NCBI RefSeq assembly: GCF_025244825.1
Contig: NZ_CP104263.1
Coordinates: 1,612,001-1,676,000, forward strand
Reading direction: 5' to 3'
Length of the DNA: 64,000 nt
Source: Arthrobacter jinronghuae
Lineage (GTDB): Bacteria; Actinomycetota; Actinomycetes; Actinomycetales; Micrococcaceae
The position numbers and the translations under genes were made by a program. Positions 8,305 through 17,109 of the stretch are shown here, piece after piece. Positions within the stretch are counted from its first letter, which is position 1. Each line of letters begins with the position of its first letter. Below the pieces are notes generated by a model. That model was not told the DNA's origin. It worked only from the letters and a program-made list of their open reading frames with translations, and did not search any database.

Positions 8305-8419
8305 GCGGGAACCGCCGCCGGAGCGGGGTCGCGGGGATTGGGTGCGGGGACCGCCGCCGGAGCGGGGTCGCGGGGATTAGGTGGGGTCGGTGCGCTTCGC
8401 GGGGTCGCGGGGATTGGGT
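8305..8419. repeat. 39-bp tandem repeat, two copies plus a partial third
   Basis: Copies at 8305-8343 and 8344-8382 differ at two positions and share the core CCGCCGCCGGAGCGGGGTCG. The end of a third copy (GCGGGGTCGCGGGGATTGGG) lies at 8399-8418. It is in the gene-free block upstream of the thiolase. Confidence 0.8.
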
Positions 8420-8453
8420 GGCCCGTGCTGGCGTCCGGCGGCCAGCGTCGACG

Positions 8454-8740
8454 AAATCCCTGCGGTTTGTCGTAATCCCTGCGGAATGTCGCAATCCCTG
8501 CTCCGCGCGGCGCAGGGATCCGGACAAACCGTGGGGATCCGGACAAAGTGCAGGGACCCGGACTGGGATGCAGTGGACAAACCGCGGGGATCCGGACAAA
8601 GTGCAGGGACCCGGACTGGGATGCAGTGCACAAACCGCGGGGATCCGGACAAAGTGCAGGGACCCGGGTGGGATCCGGACAAACTGCGGGGATGCGGACA
8701 AAGTGCAGGGACCCGGACTGGGATGCAGTGCACAACCCCA
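8454..8740. repeat. Inverted plus tandem repeat array (unit GACAAAnnGCnGGGA)
   Basis: Two units in reverse orientation (CCCTGCGGTTTGTCG at 8458-8472; ATCCCTGCGGAATGTCGC at 8475-8492) meet a GC-rich centre (about 8493-8518). The right side has forward units such as GGACAAAGTGCAGGGA and GGACAAACCGCGGGGA. These are arranged as four copies of a larger tandem unit starting at 8533, 8586, 8639 and 8688 (periods 53, 53, 49). The same unit, with the same inverted-centre-forward layout, recurs at 31381-31466. No gene lies here; open frames through it are a by-product of the repeat. Confidence 0.85.
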
Positions 8741-8929
8741 GAGGGGATTCCGGCCCGGAGGACACAGCCCAGCTCGCGGCACGGCCGGGCACATACCGCC
8801 GGTCTGGTTACCCGCGCGTCGGAATCACCTATTGTGGTGCACGGCACATGGCTTCTGTATTCAGTGCCGAACCCGGGTCCCGAGGACTTGGCAACAAACC
8901 TGCCTTACAACGACGAAAGGCCCTCGACT

Positions 8930-10096
8930 ATGGCTGAAGCGTTCATCATCGACGCCGTCCGCACTCCCGTCGGCAAGCGCAACGGGGGACTGAGCAAAAT
9001 CCACCCCGCAGACCTGGCCGCGCACGTGATTGCCGAAACGGTCCGGCGCGCAGGGATCGACTCCGAAGAGTATGACGAGGTCATCCTCGGCGCCATTGAC
9101 CAGGTGGGACCGCAGGCCATGGACATTGCCCGCACCTCCTGGCTGGCAGCGGGTCTGTCCGAACGCGTTCCCGGCACCACCGTGGAGCGCCAGTGCGGCT
9201 CCGGCCAGCAGGCCGTGTCCTACGCGGCGCAGGCCGTCATGAGCGGCACCAGCGATCTCGTGATTGCCGGCGGCGTGCAGAGCATGTCCTCCGTCCCGTT
9301 GTCCTTCGCCAACTCGGCGGCCAAGGAGCTGGGCTTCCCGAACCCGTTCGCCGGCTCGGTGGGATGGGAAAAGCGCTACGGGAACCAGCAGATCTCGCAG
9401 TTCATCGGCGCTGAAATGATGGTGAAGCAGTGGGGGCTGACCCGCGAGGAGATGGAGGACTTCGCCGTCGAATCCCATGTACGCGCCATCGCCGCGCAGG
9501 CCGAGGGACGCTTCGACCGGGAAATCCTGGCGATGAACGGAGTCACCGCGGACGAGGGGCCCCGTGACCCCGACCGCGCGAAGATTGCCACCCTGGCCCC
9601 GCTGGCCGAGGGCGGGCACCTCACCGCTGCCACCTCCTCCCAGATTTCCGACGCCGCCGCCGTCCTGCTGCTTGCCTCCGAGGATGCGGTGCGCCGGTAC
9701 GGTCTGAAGCCGCGGGCCCGCATCCACTCCATCTCGGCCCGCGGGGATGATCCGGTCATGATGCTCAGCGCCCCCATCGAGGCGACCCGGCATGCACTGA
9801 AGCGCACCGGCATGAGCATCGAGGATATGGACCTGCTGGAAATCAACGAGGCCTTCGCCTCCGTGGTGCTCGCCTGGCAGCGTGAACTCGGCGTGGATAT
9901 GGACAAGGTCAACGTGAACGGGGGCGGCATCGCCCTGGGCCACCCGATCGGGGCCACCGGAGCCCGGATCATGACCACCTTGCTGCATGAGCTTGAACGT
10001 ACGGGCGGCCGCTACGGGCTGCAGACCATGTGCGAGGGCGGCGGCCAGGCGAACGTCACCATCATCGAGCGGCTGGACGAGGGCTTCCGGCTGTAG
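8930..10096 (+). CDS. Acetyl-CoA acetyltransferase / 3-ketoacyl-CoA thiolase
   Basis: A 388-residue thiolase that cleaves or condenses acyl-CoA (beta-oxidation or acetoacetyl-CoA formation). The nucleophile is Cys89 in 'ERQCGSGQQA'; His338 is in 'GIALGHPIGATGAR' and Cys368 in 'MCEGGGQAN', matching the catalytic triad of the family. The reading frame stays open 549 bases upstream, but ATG 8930 has a ribosome-binding site nine bases ahead and gives the normal family start 'MAEAFIIDAVRTPVGKRNGG'. It is monocistronic, with a strong hairpin after it. Whether it serves fatty-acid or steroid side-chain oxidation cannot be decided from the sequence. Confidence 0.92.
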   Translation: MAEAFIIDAVRTPVGKRNGGLSKIHPADLAAHVIAETVRRAGIDSEEYDEVILGAIDQVGPQAMDIARTSWLAAGLSERVPGTTVERQCGSGQQAVSYAAQAVMSGTSDLVIAGGVQSMSSVPLSFANSAAKELGFPNPFAGSVGWEKRYGNQQISQFIGAEMMVKQWGLTREEMEDFAVESHVRAIAAQAEGRFDREILAMNGVTADEGPRDPDRAKIATLAPLAEGGHLTAATSSQISDAAAVLLLASEDAVRRYGLKPRARIHSISARGDDPVMMLSAPIEATRHALKRTGMSIEDMDLLEINEAFASVVLAWQRELGVDMDKVNVNGGGIALGHPIGATGARIMTTLLHELERTGGRYGLQTMCEGGGQANVTIIERLDEGFRL

Positions 10097-10120
10097 CGGC
10101 GGCGTCGGGCCCCATGTCCC

Positions 10121-10150
10121 CGGTCCCCGGACGCAACTGTCCGGGGACCG
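10121..10150. terminator. Bidirectional hairpin between thiolase and alpha-mannosidase
   Basis: CGGTCCCCGGAC (10121-10132) and GTCCGGGGACCG (10139-10150) form a perfect 12-bp stem with a 6-base loop, between two convergent genes. There is no T-run on either side. Confidence 0.7.
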
Positions 10151-10155
10151 GCCCG

Positions 10156-13100
10156 TCAACCGACCCGGAAGCGCAGCGTCACCAACTCGAAAGGCCGCAG
10201 CGACAACTGAACCCCGCCGTCTCCGGCACGGCCCACGGCCAGAGAGTCCACCGGTCGCTCCAGCAGGTCCGTCGCCGCAACTGAGGAGTAGCCGAAACCG
10301 GCCGTGACCTGCGCCGTCGCCCGCCCGCCGAACGCCTCGTAGAGCCGGACGACGACGTCGCCGCTGCGGTCCTCCGCGAGCTTCACCGCCTCGATCACCA
10401 CCGCGGGATTGTCTACTGCCAGCAGCGGGACGGTATCGGCGGCATCAACTCCGGATACCGTGCGCAGCGGCAGGTTCAGCCGGTATCCCTCCGACACTGC
10501 CTCGGGGATCCCCGCAGCCGGACGCAGCGAGAACCGGAACCGGTGAGGGCCCTGGTCCGTGCCCGGATCCGGGAACACCGGAGCGCGCAGCAGCGACAGC
10601 CGGACCGTGGTGCAGGTCCGCCCGTCCACCTCGTCCCGGATCGTATCGTGCCCGTAGGTCCGGTCATTGGCCACAGCGACGCCGAATCCGGGCTCCCCGA
10701 CGTGGATCCAGCGGTGCGCCACAGTTTCAAAGCGCGCCGCGTCCCAGGAGGTGTTGGCATGGGTGGGGCGGTAGAGGTGGCCGAACTGGATTTCCGACGC
10801 CGCGCGGTCCGCGTGCACGTCCAGCGGAAAGGCGAGTTTGAGCAGCTTCTGCCGCTCGTGCCAATCCACATCGACGGTGAGGTCCACCGCCGTACCCTCC
10901 GGGCTGAGCGTAATGCGCTGCACCAAGGTGGAAGCGCCGAAAGACCGCTCGATGCTCAACACCCGGCCATCATCCTCCAGCTTTACGGCGTCGGGCTGCA
11001 TCAGCTCGGTGCTGCTGAACCGGTAGTGTGCGTCCAGATCCCAGGCGTCCCATTGGTTGGGGACGTCGCGGAAGAGCTGGAAGTGGTTCCCGGGCCTGCC
11101 GGGAAGGAACACTTCCCGGCCGTCGGCAATCAGGGAGGTAAACAGTCCGGCGTCGTTCACGGTCAGCCGAAGGCGGGGTCCCGTCAGGTGCCAGCCGGAG
11201 TCGGTGCGTTCCCAGCTGCCGGAGCTTTCCGCAAAAGCCGACGCCGCTGCCGCACCTCCCGCGGGCACGCCCTGCTGCGGATACGGCCCCGCGTTCAGCA
11301 CCGCCAAGGTGTCGCCGCTGCCCAACAGGGTCCCGGCGGCGTCCTCGATCACCGCCTCAAGTGTTGCCGCCACCCGGGCGTAGTTACGCTCGGCTTCCTG
11401 ATGCACCCAGGCGATGGAGGTGCCGGGCAGGATGTCGTGGAACTGCTGGAGCAGGACCGTGTGCCAAGACTGTTCCAGCACGTCGTAGGGGTACGCGGCG
11501 CCGGTGCGCACCGTGGCAGTCGCTGCCCACAACTCGGCTTCCCGCAGGAGGTGCTCGCTGCGCCGGTTGCCCTTCTTGGTGTTGGCCTGGCTCGTGTAGG
11601 TGCCGCGGTGAAACTCCAGGTAGAGCTCCCCGGACCATACCGGAGGCACTGCCAGTTCCTCCTCGGCTGCGGCAAAAAACCGTTCCGGGCTGGAAAGCCG
11701 CACCCGCGGGGACCCTTCCAGGTCCGCGGTGCGCTCCGCCGCGGCGAGCATTTCCCGCGTGGGGCCGCCGCCGCCGTCGCCCCACCCGAACGGAACCAGG
11801 GACGTGTTCCCGAAGCCCTTCTCGGCGTACTGGCGCTGTGCACGGGCCAGTTCCTGGCCGGAGAGCTCGGAGTTGTAGGTGTCCACGGGCGGAAAGTGCG
11901 TGAACAGGCGGGTGCCGTCGATGCCCTCCCAGAGGAACGTGGAGTGCGGCATGGTGTTGGTTTCGTTCCAGGAGATTTTCTGCGTAAGGAACCACCGGGC
12001 GCCTGCGGCCCGGGCGATCTGCGGCAGCGCTGCGGAGTACCCGAATGAGTCGGGCAGCCAGACCACCTCGGGGTCCACCCCGAACTCCTCCCGGAAGAAG
12101 CGCTTTCCGGCCACGAACTGCCGCGCCAGCGCTTCACCGCCGGGCAGGTTCGTGTCCGATTCCACCCACATCCCGCCGGTGGGCACGAACTGTCCGCTGC
12201 GCACCTTTTTTGCGACCCGGTCAAACAGGTCCGGATAGTGGTCCCTCAGCCAGGCATACTGCTGGGCTGAGGAGGCAGTGAAAACGAACTCGGGTTCGTG
12301 ATCCATCAGCTCCAGCACATTGGCGAAGGTCCGGGCAACCTTGCGGACGGTTTCCCGCACAGGCCACAGCCAGGCCGTATCGATATGTGCGTGTCCCACC
12401 GCGGAGATCCGGTGCGCGCTCGCATACGACGGGCTGGCCAGCACCGCGGCCAGCGCGGCCCGGCCGGCGCCGGCGGTGCCCGGGATGTCGGAGGGGTCAA
12501 CCGCATCGACAGCGCGTTCCATGGCGCGCAGGATTTCGTACCGGCGGGGCAGGTCCATGGGCAGCTCATGCATTAGCCCGTTAAGGGTCCAGAAGTCCCT
12601 CGCCAGGTTCCAGGCCGGGACGTCCAGCAGGGCGAGGTCCGCGGCGCGGAACACATACAGTGGGGCGCTGCCCGACGTCGTCCGGTCGCCCATGGGAGTG
12701 GGTGCGTAAGTGAAGCCCGCGATCACGTTGGGATTGGACGCGGCCTCGACGTAGTAGGTGAAGGTTTCGCCCGGCCGGTGGGGGAGCGGAACATGCAGGT
12801 TCCGCGGTTCCACCGCTTTTACTATCGCTCCCTGCTCCGTGTAGACAAGCGCCTCGGCCTGGAAACCCGGGCCATCGCCGTTGAACCCCAGATCGATGAC
12901 CAGTTCGGGCCGGACGTCGTCCGCTTCGGCCCAGCCATCGGGTACCGTTCCGCTGACCCGAAACCATGTGGTGTCCCACGGGGCGCCCCAGGCCTGGCCC
13001 GCATTGAAGGGGAGGAATTCCCGGCCTGCTGCTTCCCCGAAGGACACCGGTTCGCCCGGTTCCGTCCAGGCGGCAATGTCCAGCGGCCGCCGGTCACGCC

Positions 13101-13173
13101 ACCGTGCAGGTTCGAGCCGTTCCCTCAGGAACCGGCTGATGCGGGCTTCAACAAGTTCGCGGTTTGCGTGCAC
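10156..13173 (-). CDS. Alpha-mannosidase, glycoside hydrolase family 38
   Basis: A 1005-residue, apparently cytoplasmic zinc enzyme that trims alpha-mannosides. After an N-terminal beta-sandwich of about 250 residues, the GH38 catalytic domain starts with 'VGHAHIDTAWLWPVRET', where His263 and Asp265 are likely zinc ligands. Asp375 in 'VWLPDSFGYS' is the likely nucleophile. The middle domain and the C-terminal beta domains follow to the end. There is no signal peptide, so substrate must be imported, which fits the three ABC transporter genes just upstream on the same strand (8-base gap). The start is GTG at 13173. Confidence 0.93.
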   Translation of the reverse strand: MHANRELVEARISRFLRERLEPARWRDRRPLDIAAWTEPGEPVSFGEAAGREFLPFNAGQAWGAPWDTTWFRVSGTVPDGWAEADDVRPELVIDLGFNGDGPGFQAEALVYTEQGAIVKAVEPRNLHVPLPHRPGETFTYYVEAASNPNVIAGFTYAPTPMGDRTTSGSAPLYVFRAADLALLDVPAWNLARDFWTLNGLMHELPMDLPRRYEILRAMERAVDAVDPSDIPGTAGAGRAALAAVLASPSYASAHRISAVGHAHIDTAWLWPVRETVRKVARTFANVLELMDHEPEFVFTASSAQQYAWLRDHYPDLFDRVAKKVRSGQFVPTGGMWVESDTNLPGGEALARQFVAGKRFFREEFGVDPEVVWLPDSFGYSAALPQIARAAGARWFLTQKISWNETNTMPHSTFLWEGIDGTRLFTHFPPVDTYNSELSGQELARAQRQYAEKGFGNTSLVPFGWGDGGGGPTREMLAAAERTADLEGSPRVRLSSPERFFAAAEEELAVPPVWSGELYLEFHRGTYTSQANTKKGNRRSEHLLREAELWAATATVRTGAAYPYDVLEQSWHTVLLQQFHDILPGTSIAWVHQEAERNYARVAATLEAVIEDAAGTLLGSGDTLAVLNAGPYPQQGVPAGGAAAASAFAESSGSWERTDSGWHLTGPRLRLTVNDAGLFTSLIADGREVFLPGRPGNHFQLFRDVPNQWDAWDLDAHYRFSSTELMQPDAVKLEDDGRVLSIERSFGASTLVQRITLSPEGTAVDLTVDVDWHERQKLLKLAFPLDVHADRAASEIQFGHLYRPTHANTSWDAARFETVAHRWIHVGEPGFGVAVANDRTYGHDTIRDEVDGRTCTTVRLSLLRAPVFPDPGTDQGPHRFRFSLRPAAGIPEAVSEGYRLNLPLRTVSGVDAADTVPLLAVDNPAVVIEAVKLAEDRSGDVVVRLYEAFGGRATAQVTAGFGYSSVAATDLLERPVDSLAVGRAGDGGVQLSLRPFELVTLRFRVG

Positions 13174-13181
13174 CGGTCACC

Positions 13182-14045
13182 CTAACCTTTCATTGCCCCG
13201 CTGAGGGCAAACGAGCCGCCCAATGCGCGGGAAACGATGTACAGAACGATCACCGGAAGCGAATACAGGATGGAGAAGGCTGCCAGCTCGCCGTAGGCCA
13301 CACCGCCGTACTCGTCGAAGAAGCGGAAGATGCTCACTGCCGCAGGCTGGCTGTCGGGTGAGAAAAGGAGGATGAACGGAACGAAGAAGTTTCCCCACGC
13401 CTCCAGGAACACGAAGATGAACACCACTGCCAGACCCGGCCGCATCAGCGGGAGCACCACGTAGAACAGCGCCTTCATGGAGGAAGCCCCGTCAATCCAG
13501 GCCGCCTCCTCGAGCGACACGGGCACGGAGTCCATGAAGTTCTTGGTCATCCAGATCGCGATCGGCAGGAAGGTGGCGCCCATAAAGAAGATGGTGCCGG
13601 CCAGCGAATCCAGCAGGTTCAGCTGCACGAACAGGCTGTACACCGGCACCATGATGGCGGTGATCGGCAGGCAGGTGCCAAAGAGGATGGTGTACATAAA
13701 CGGGCGCTTGAAGCGCATCTGGTAGCGGGAAAGCGGGTAGGCGGCGAGCACTGCTGCCGTGACGGTGACCAAGGCGGAACCGACGGCGAGGATGAAGCTG
13801 TTCAGCAGGGGAATGAACGTCTGCTGCGCCGTCATGATGGCGGCGAAGTTCTCCAGGGTGAGTGTTGTCGGGACAGCCAGCTCGTAGGTGGCATCGGCGT
13901 TCACCGAGGCGGCCAGCAGCCAGCTGAGCGGCAGCAGGAAGCAGGCTGCAAGCAGCACCAGCACAATATTGGCGGTGCGGGCGCTGCGGGTTTTCCCGGC
14001 CCCGCGGGCGGGGGTGGCGGGCGCAGCGGTGGCGACGGCGGCCAT
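13182..14045 (-). CDS. Carbohydrate ABC transporter permease (MalG type)
   Basis: A 287-residue inner-membrane protein of the CUT1 family with six predicted helices. The EAA loop that contacts the ATPase is 'EEAAWIDGASSMKALFYVV' followed by LPLMRPG. It is translated just after the MalF-type permease (3-base gap) and before the alpha-mannosidase, so it forms the translocation channel of a mannoside importer. A Pro/Ala-rich stretch precedes the first helix. Confidence 0.92.
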   Translation of the reverse strand: MAAVATAAPATPARGAGKTRSARTANIVLVLLAACFLLPLSWLLAASVNADATYELAVPTTLTLENFAAIMTAQQTFIPLLNSFILAVGSALVTVTAAVLAAYPLSRYQMRFKRPFMYTILFGTCLPITAIMVPVYSLFVQLNLLDSLAGTIFFMGATFLPIAIWMTKNFMDSVPVSLEEAAWIDGASSMKALFYVVLPLMRPGLAVVFIFVFLEAWGNFFVPFILLFSPDSQPAAVSIFRFFDEYGGVAYGELAAFSILYSLPVIVLYIVSRALGGSFALSGAMKG

Positions 14046-14048
14046 GGA

Positions 14049-15038
14049 CTAGTCCTTCCTTTCCCGCAGCATGCGGATATAGGCAATTGAAAACACCGCT
14101 CCGATAAGCAGCATCACAACGGCAATGGCGGTGCCGTAGCCGATGTCTCCGTATTGGAAGGCCTGCTCGTAAGCCATGATCGGCAGCGTTGTGCTGGCAT
14201 TGAGCGGCCCGCCGCTGGTCACCACGTAGATGAGGGTGAACGTGCCCAGGGTCAGCAGGGTGATCAGCATCAGGTTGGTGGCGATGCTGCTCTTGATCAT
14301 GGGCAGCGTGATGAACCGCAGCCGCTGTATTCCGCCGGCACCGTCGATGGTTGCTGATTCGGTGATCTCCGGCGGAACGTCGTTCAACGCGGCCTGGTAG
14401 TTCATCATCGAGAAGGCGGTGCCCCGCCAGATGTTCGCGAATACCAGGGCCAGCATGGGGTATTCGTAGAGCCAGTCCACTACGGGCAGCCCTGCCAGTC
14501 CGGTGAGCTGGTTCAGCATTCCGTCCCGGAAGAAGAACGCGTAGGCAATAAAAGCAGCGACAATTTCAGGCAGCACCCATGCGGCCACCACGCAGGTGCC
14601 CACAATCGCAGCCACCACGCGGTTGGCGCGCTGCATAACCAGGGCCAGCGCCAGTCCCAGGCAGTTCTGGCCAATGACGGCGGATCCGAGGACAAACAGG
14701 AACGTCAGCCACAGGGAGTGCGGAAACTGCGGATCGGTGAGCAGGGTGGCGTAGTTGTCCAGCCCGATCCATTCCGGGTTCCGGGCACTGGCGCCGGTGA
14801 GGCCCGCATCGGTGAAGGAACCGTAGAAGGCCCAGAGGATGGGTCCGCCGAGGAACACCAGCAGCAGCGCGACGGCGGGCAGCAGCGGCAGGAGGCGGAC
14901 GGTCTGCCGCAGCCGCACGGTCGACGGCGGTGTCCGCGGCCGGGGAGCCTGCCCGACGGGCCGGTCCCGGTCCCGGCCCGCGGTTGTGCCGGCGGCCCGG
15001 GCGGGGGACGTGCTTGACAGGTCCGGACTACTTTTCAA
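14049..15038 (-). CDS. Carbohydrate ABC transporter permease (MalF type)
   Basis: A CUT1 permease with six predicted helices and the EAA loop 'ITESATIDGAGGIQRLRFI' followed by TLPM. The reading frame opens at TTG 15038, which overlaps the end of the binding-protein gene by 11 bases. The first 45 residues are polar and Pro/Arg-rich before the first helix at 'LLPLLPAVALLLVF'. No ribosome-binding site is visible, so the true start is uncertain; GTG 14918 is a shorter alternative. It pairs with the downstream MalG-type permease. Confidence 0.9.
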   Translation of the reverse strand: MKSSPDLSSTSPARAAGTTAGRDRDRPVGQAPRPRTPPSTVRLRQTVRLLPLLPAVALLLVFLGGPILWAFYGSFTDAGLTGASARNPEWIGLDNYATLLTDPQFPHSLWLTFLFVLGSAVIGQNCLGLALALVMQRANRVVAAIVGTCVVAAWVLPEIVAAFIAYAFFFRDGMLNQLTGLAGLPVVDWLYEYPMLALVFANIWRGTAFSMMNYQAALNDVPPEITESATIDGAGGIQRLRFITLPMIKSSIATNLMLITLLTLGTFTLIYVVTSGGPLNASTTLPIMAYEQAFQYGDIGYGTAIAVVMLLIGAVFSIAYIRMLRERKD

Positions 15039-16353
15039 TGACGTTGTCTTCGCCGACGATCCGTTTCAGGGCCTCGTCATAGTCGGCTGCTGCCTCCTCC
15101 GGGCTCTTACCTCCGGCCACTACTTCCTGGGTGGCCGTGAGCACCGCGGTGTCGATTTCGGCGAAGTCTGCTGTTGCCGGGCGGTAGCGGCTCACTTCCA
15201 GCACCTCGGTGACCTCCCCGGCGAAGGGGTTCATGTCCTGGTATTCGGAAGTTTCAGCGACGTCGTTGCGCACGGCTATCTTCGAGGCGTCCACCGTGTA
15301 GGCCAGCGAGTTGTCGAAGTTCATGGCCATCTTCACGAAGTCCACGGCCAGCTCGGGGTTTTCGCTTCCGGCACCCACGGCGAGGGTCCAGCCGCCGGAC
15401 ATGCTCACGGCGCCGGGCTCCTGTCCGTTCTGGGTGGGGAACGGTGACGTCGCCATCACTTCGCCGTATTCCGGCCATTCATAATCCGCCCCTTCCTGCC
15501 AGAACTGCGGGGCGTAGGAGCCTTCGACGGTGGCGCCCATGCGGTCCTGCGGCAGCATGTCGCCCACAATCTCCTGCCAGATGTTCGGATCCAGCGCCTG
15601 GGCCGGAGTGACTGCCAGCCCTTCGTCGTAGATGGTCTTCAGGAAGTCCAATGAATCGATGAACCCTTGGGAGCCGACTACCCACTTCTGTTCGTCCTCG
15701 TCGTACAGGGCACCGTCTTCCGTGCCGTACAGCAGTTCGTAGAAGCTCTGCATGGTGCCTGCATACATGCTGAACGGCACCACGTCGGGGTTGGCCGCCT
15801 TGACTGTGCGGGCCATCTCCAGCAGGTCGTCCCAGTTTTCAGGCTGCCACGGCAGCTCGATACCGGCGGCACCAAGGACATTCCGGTTGTACCAAATGAC
15901 CCGGGTGTCCGCTTCCAGCGGGACCGCGTAGATGCCGCCGTCGTCGCCCGTTCCGGCTTCCTTCGCGGTTTCGTTGAACGCGTCCCAGTCCTCCCAGTCG
16001 GCGAGGTACTCGTCCAGCGCGAGGACGTAGCCGGCGTCGACGTCGGCCCGCAGCTTGAACGAATCCTCCACGAAGACGTCCGGAGCGGTGTCGGGGGAGC
16101 GCTGTGAGAGAGCCAGCTTGGTCGCGTAATCGTCGTCGTTGCCCTCAATCGGGCTCAGTTCCACGGTGATGCCCTCATTGGCAGCCTCAAACTGCTCTTT
16201 GGTGTCTTCCATCAGGGATTCGAGGACCGGGTCAGCCTTCTTGTACGCAATCAGCAGGGTCTGGGAGTCCTCCCCGCTGGAATCGCCGGAGCAGCCGGTA
16301 AGGGCCAGGCCCACGACTGTCAATGCAATAAAGGTCTTCTTTATGCCGCGCAT
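15028..16353 (-). CDS. Sugar ABC transporter substrate-binding lipoprotein
   Basis: A 441-residue extracytoplasmic solute-binding protein (family 1). The signal peptide ends in the lipobox 'LALTGC', so it is lipid-anchored. The body has the usual two-lobe pattern, including 'YAVPLEADTRVIWYNRNVL' and 'MSGGWTLAVGAGSENPELA'. I chose ATG 16353 because AAGGAG lies six bases upstream; the earlier in-frame ATG 16371 has none. It heads the operon with two permeases and a GH38 alpha-mannosidase. No ATPase gene is present, so a shared MsiK-type ATPase encoded elsewhere is likely. The ligand is inferred to be a mannose-containing oligosaccharide. Confidence 0.9.
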   Translation of the reverse strand: MRGIKKTFIALTVVGLALTGCSGDSSGEDSQTLLIAYKKADPVLESLMEDTKEQFEAANEGITVELSPIEGNDDDYATKLALSQRSPDTAPDVFVEDSFKLRADVDAGYVLALDEYLADWEDWDAFNETAKEAGTGDDGGIYAVPLEADTRVIWYNRNVLGAAGIELPWQPENWDDLLEMARTVKAANPDVVPFSMYAGTMQSFYELLYGTEDGALYDEDEQKWVVGSQGFIDSLDFLKTIYDEGLAVTPAQALDPNIWQEIVGDMLPQDRMGATVEGSYAPQFWQEGADYEWPEYGEVMATSPFPTQNGQEPGAVSMSGGWTLAVGAGSENPELAVDFVKMAMNFDNSLAYTVDASKIAVRNDVAETSEYQDMNPFAGEVTEVLEVSRYRPATADFAEIDTAVLTATQEVVAGGKSPEEAAADYDEALKRIVGEDNVIEK

Positions 16354-16522
16354 GGTTCTCCTTTGATCCATGACTTCCCCCAGCCGCTGACGGCCCTGTT
16401 GGTGGCGAGGCTAGTACATGGACGGGATTTAGGCCATGATCCCGACTGCGCGAACATCGAGTGGGATCTCCTCCGCTTGACACGTGACCCGGCTCACTTC
16501 AAACTAGAGCAGGTTTTCTAAT

Positions 16523-16550
16523 ACGCACCACTTGTTTCCTTAGAGTGCGT
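16523..16550. promoter_or_regulatory. Inverted repeat in the divergent control region
   Basis: ACGCAC (16523-16528) and GTGCGT (16545-16550) are inverted with a 16-base gap, between the leftward mannoside operon and the rightward NCS1 operon. It may be an operator for one of them. No clear promoter hexamers were assigned. Confidence 0.25.
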
Positions 16551-16607
16551 TTTCGAAGAATGTCTCACCCGCCCACGCTGTGCGCAGCCCGTTCTGAAAG
16601 GCTGGCC

Positions 16608-17099
16608 ATGGATACCCCCACTCCGGCCCGGTCCCTGTCCGAAAACGATGTCCTCGAAGCCGCGGCACGCCTGGTCGGCGCGTTCTCCCGCACGGACACG
16701 GAGGAGTACTTCGCGGCGTTCGCTCCGGAGGCAACCTTTGTCTTCCACACGGAGCCGGCCAGACTGGAAAGCCGCGCCGAATACGAGGCACTCTGGGCGT
16801 TCTGGCTCACTGAAGGCTGGTCCGTCTCGGCGTGCGAGAGCACCGATGCACATGTGCAGGTGTACGGTCCCAGCGCCGTATTCAGCCACACAGTGCTGAC
16901 AACGGCGGGTACGCCGGGGGCAACGGCGACGACCAGGGAACGGGAAACGATCGTCTTCGTCCGGTCCGGTGACCGGATCCTGGCTGTCCACGAGCATCTT
17001 TCCCCGGTGCCGGACCCCGGCTTCAGCCTTGAGCCGGCGGATGCGGGTGCCGCAGAAAGCGCCGACGCCGCCGTCACACCCGTCGTCGTTGTTGCCTAA
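16608..17099 (+). CDS. SnoaL-like / NTF2-fold protein
   Basis: A 163-residue protein with the cone-shaped NTF2-like fold: an N-terminal helix 'LEAARLVGAFSRTDTEEYF', 'FAPEATFVFHTEP', then strands with 'TRERETIVFVRSGDRILAVHEHLSP'. Such proteins are often small hydrolases or isomerases, or ligand binders; the active residues cannot be fixed. ATG 16608 is chosen for GAAAGG six bases upstream. An Ala-rich tail of about 25 residues follows the domain. The NCS1 permease starts 10 bases later, so it probably acts on the same compound. Confidence 0.75.
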   Translation: MDTPTPARSLSENDVLEAAARLVGAFSRTDTEEYFAAFAPEATFVFHTEPARLESRAEYEALWAFWLTEGWSVSACESTDAHVQVYGPSAVFSHTVLTTAGTPGATATTRERETIVFVRSGDRILAVHEHLSPVPDPGFSLEPADAGAAESADAAVTPVVVVA

Positions 17100-17109
17100 G
17101 GGGAATCCG

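Larger units (their letters stand above)
8266..8929. other. Gene-free interval between the HTH regulator and the thiolase
   Basis: These 664 bases hold the 39-bp tandem repeat (8305-8419) and the inverted/tandem array (8454-8740). The remaining 8741-8929 is the leader of the thiolase, with a GAAAGG ribosome-binding site at 8915-8920. I see no convincing coding sequence: the long open frames crossing it have no homology-like features and arise from the repeat composition. Confidence 0.7.

Noticed and set aside
8454..8740. Possible CRISPR array
   Set aside because: The repeats are degenerate and nested, have no unique spacers of regular length, include reverse-oriented units, and no cas genes are present.
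8381..8929. N-terminal extension of the thiolase by 183 residues
   Set aside because: The extension is translated repeat sequence; ATG 8930 has a proper ribosome-binding site and gives the normal family N-terminus.
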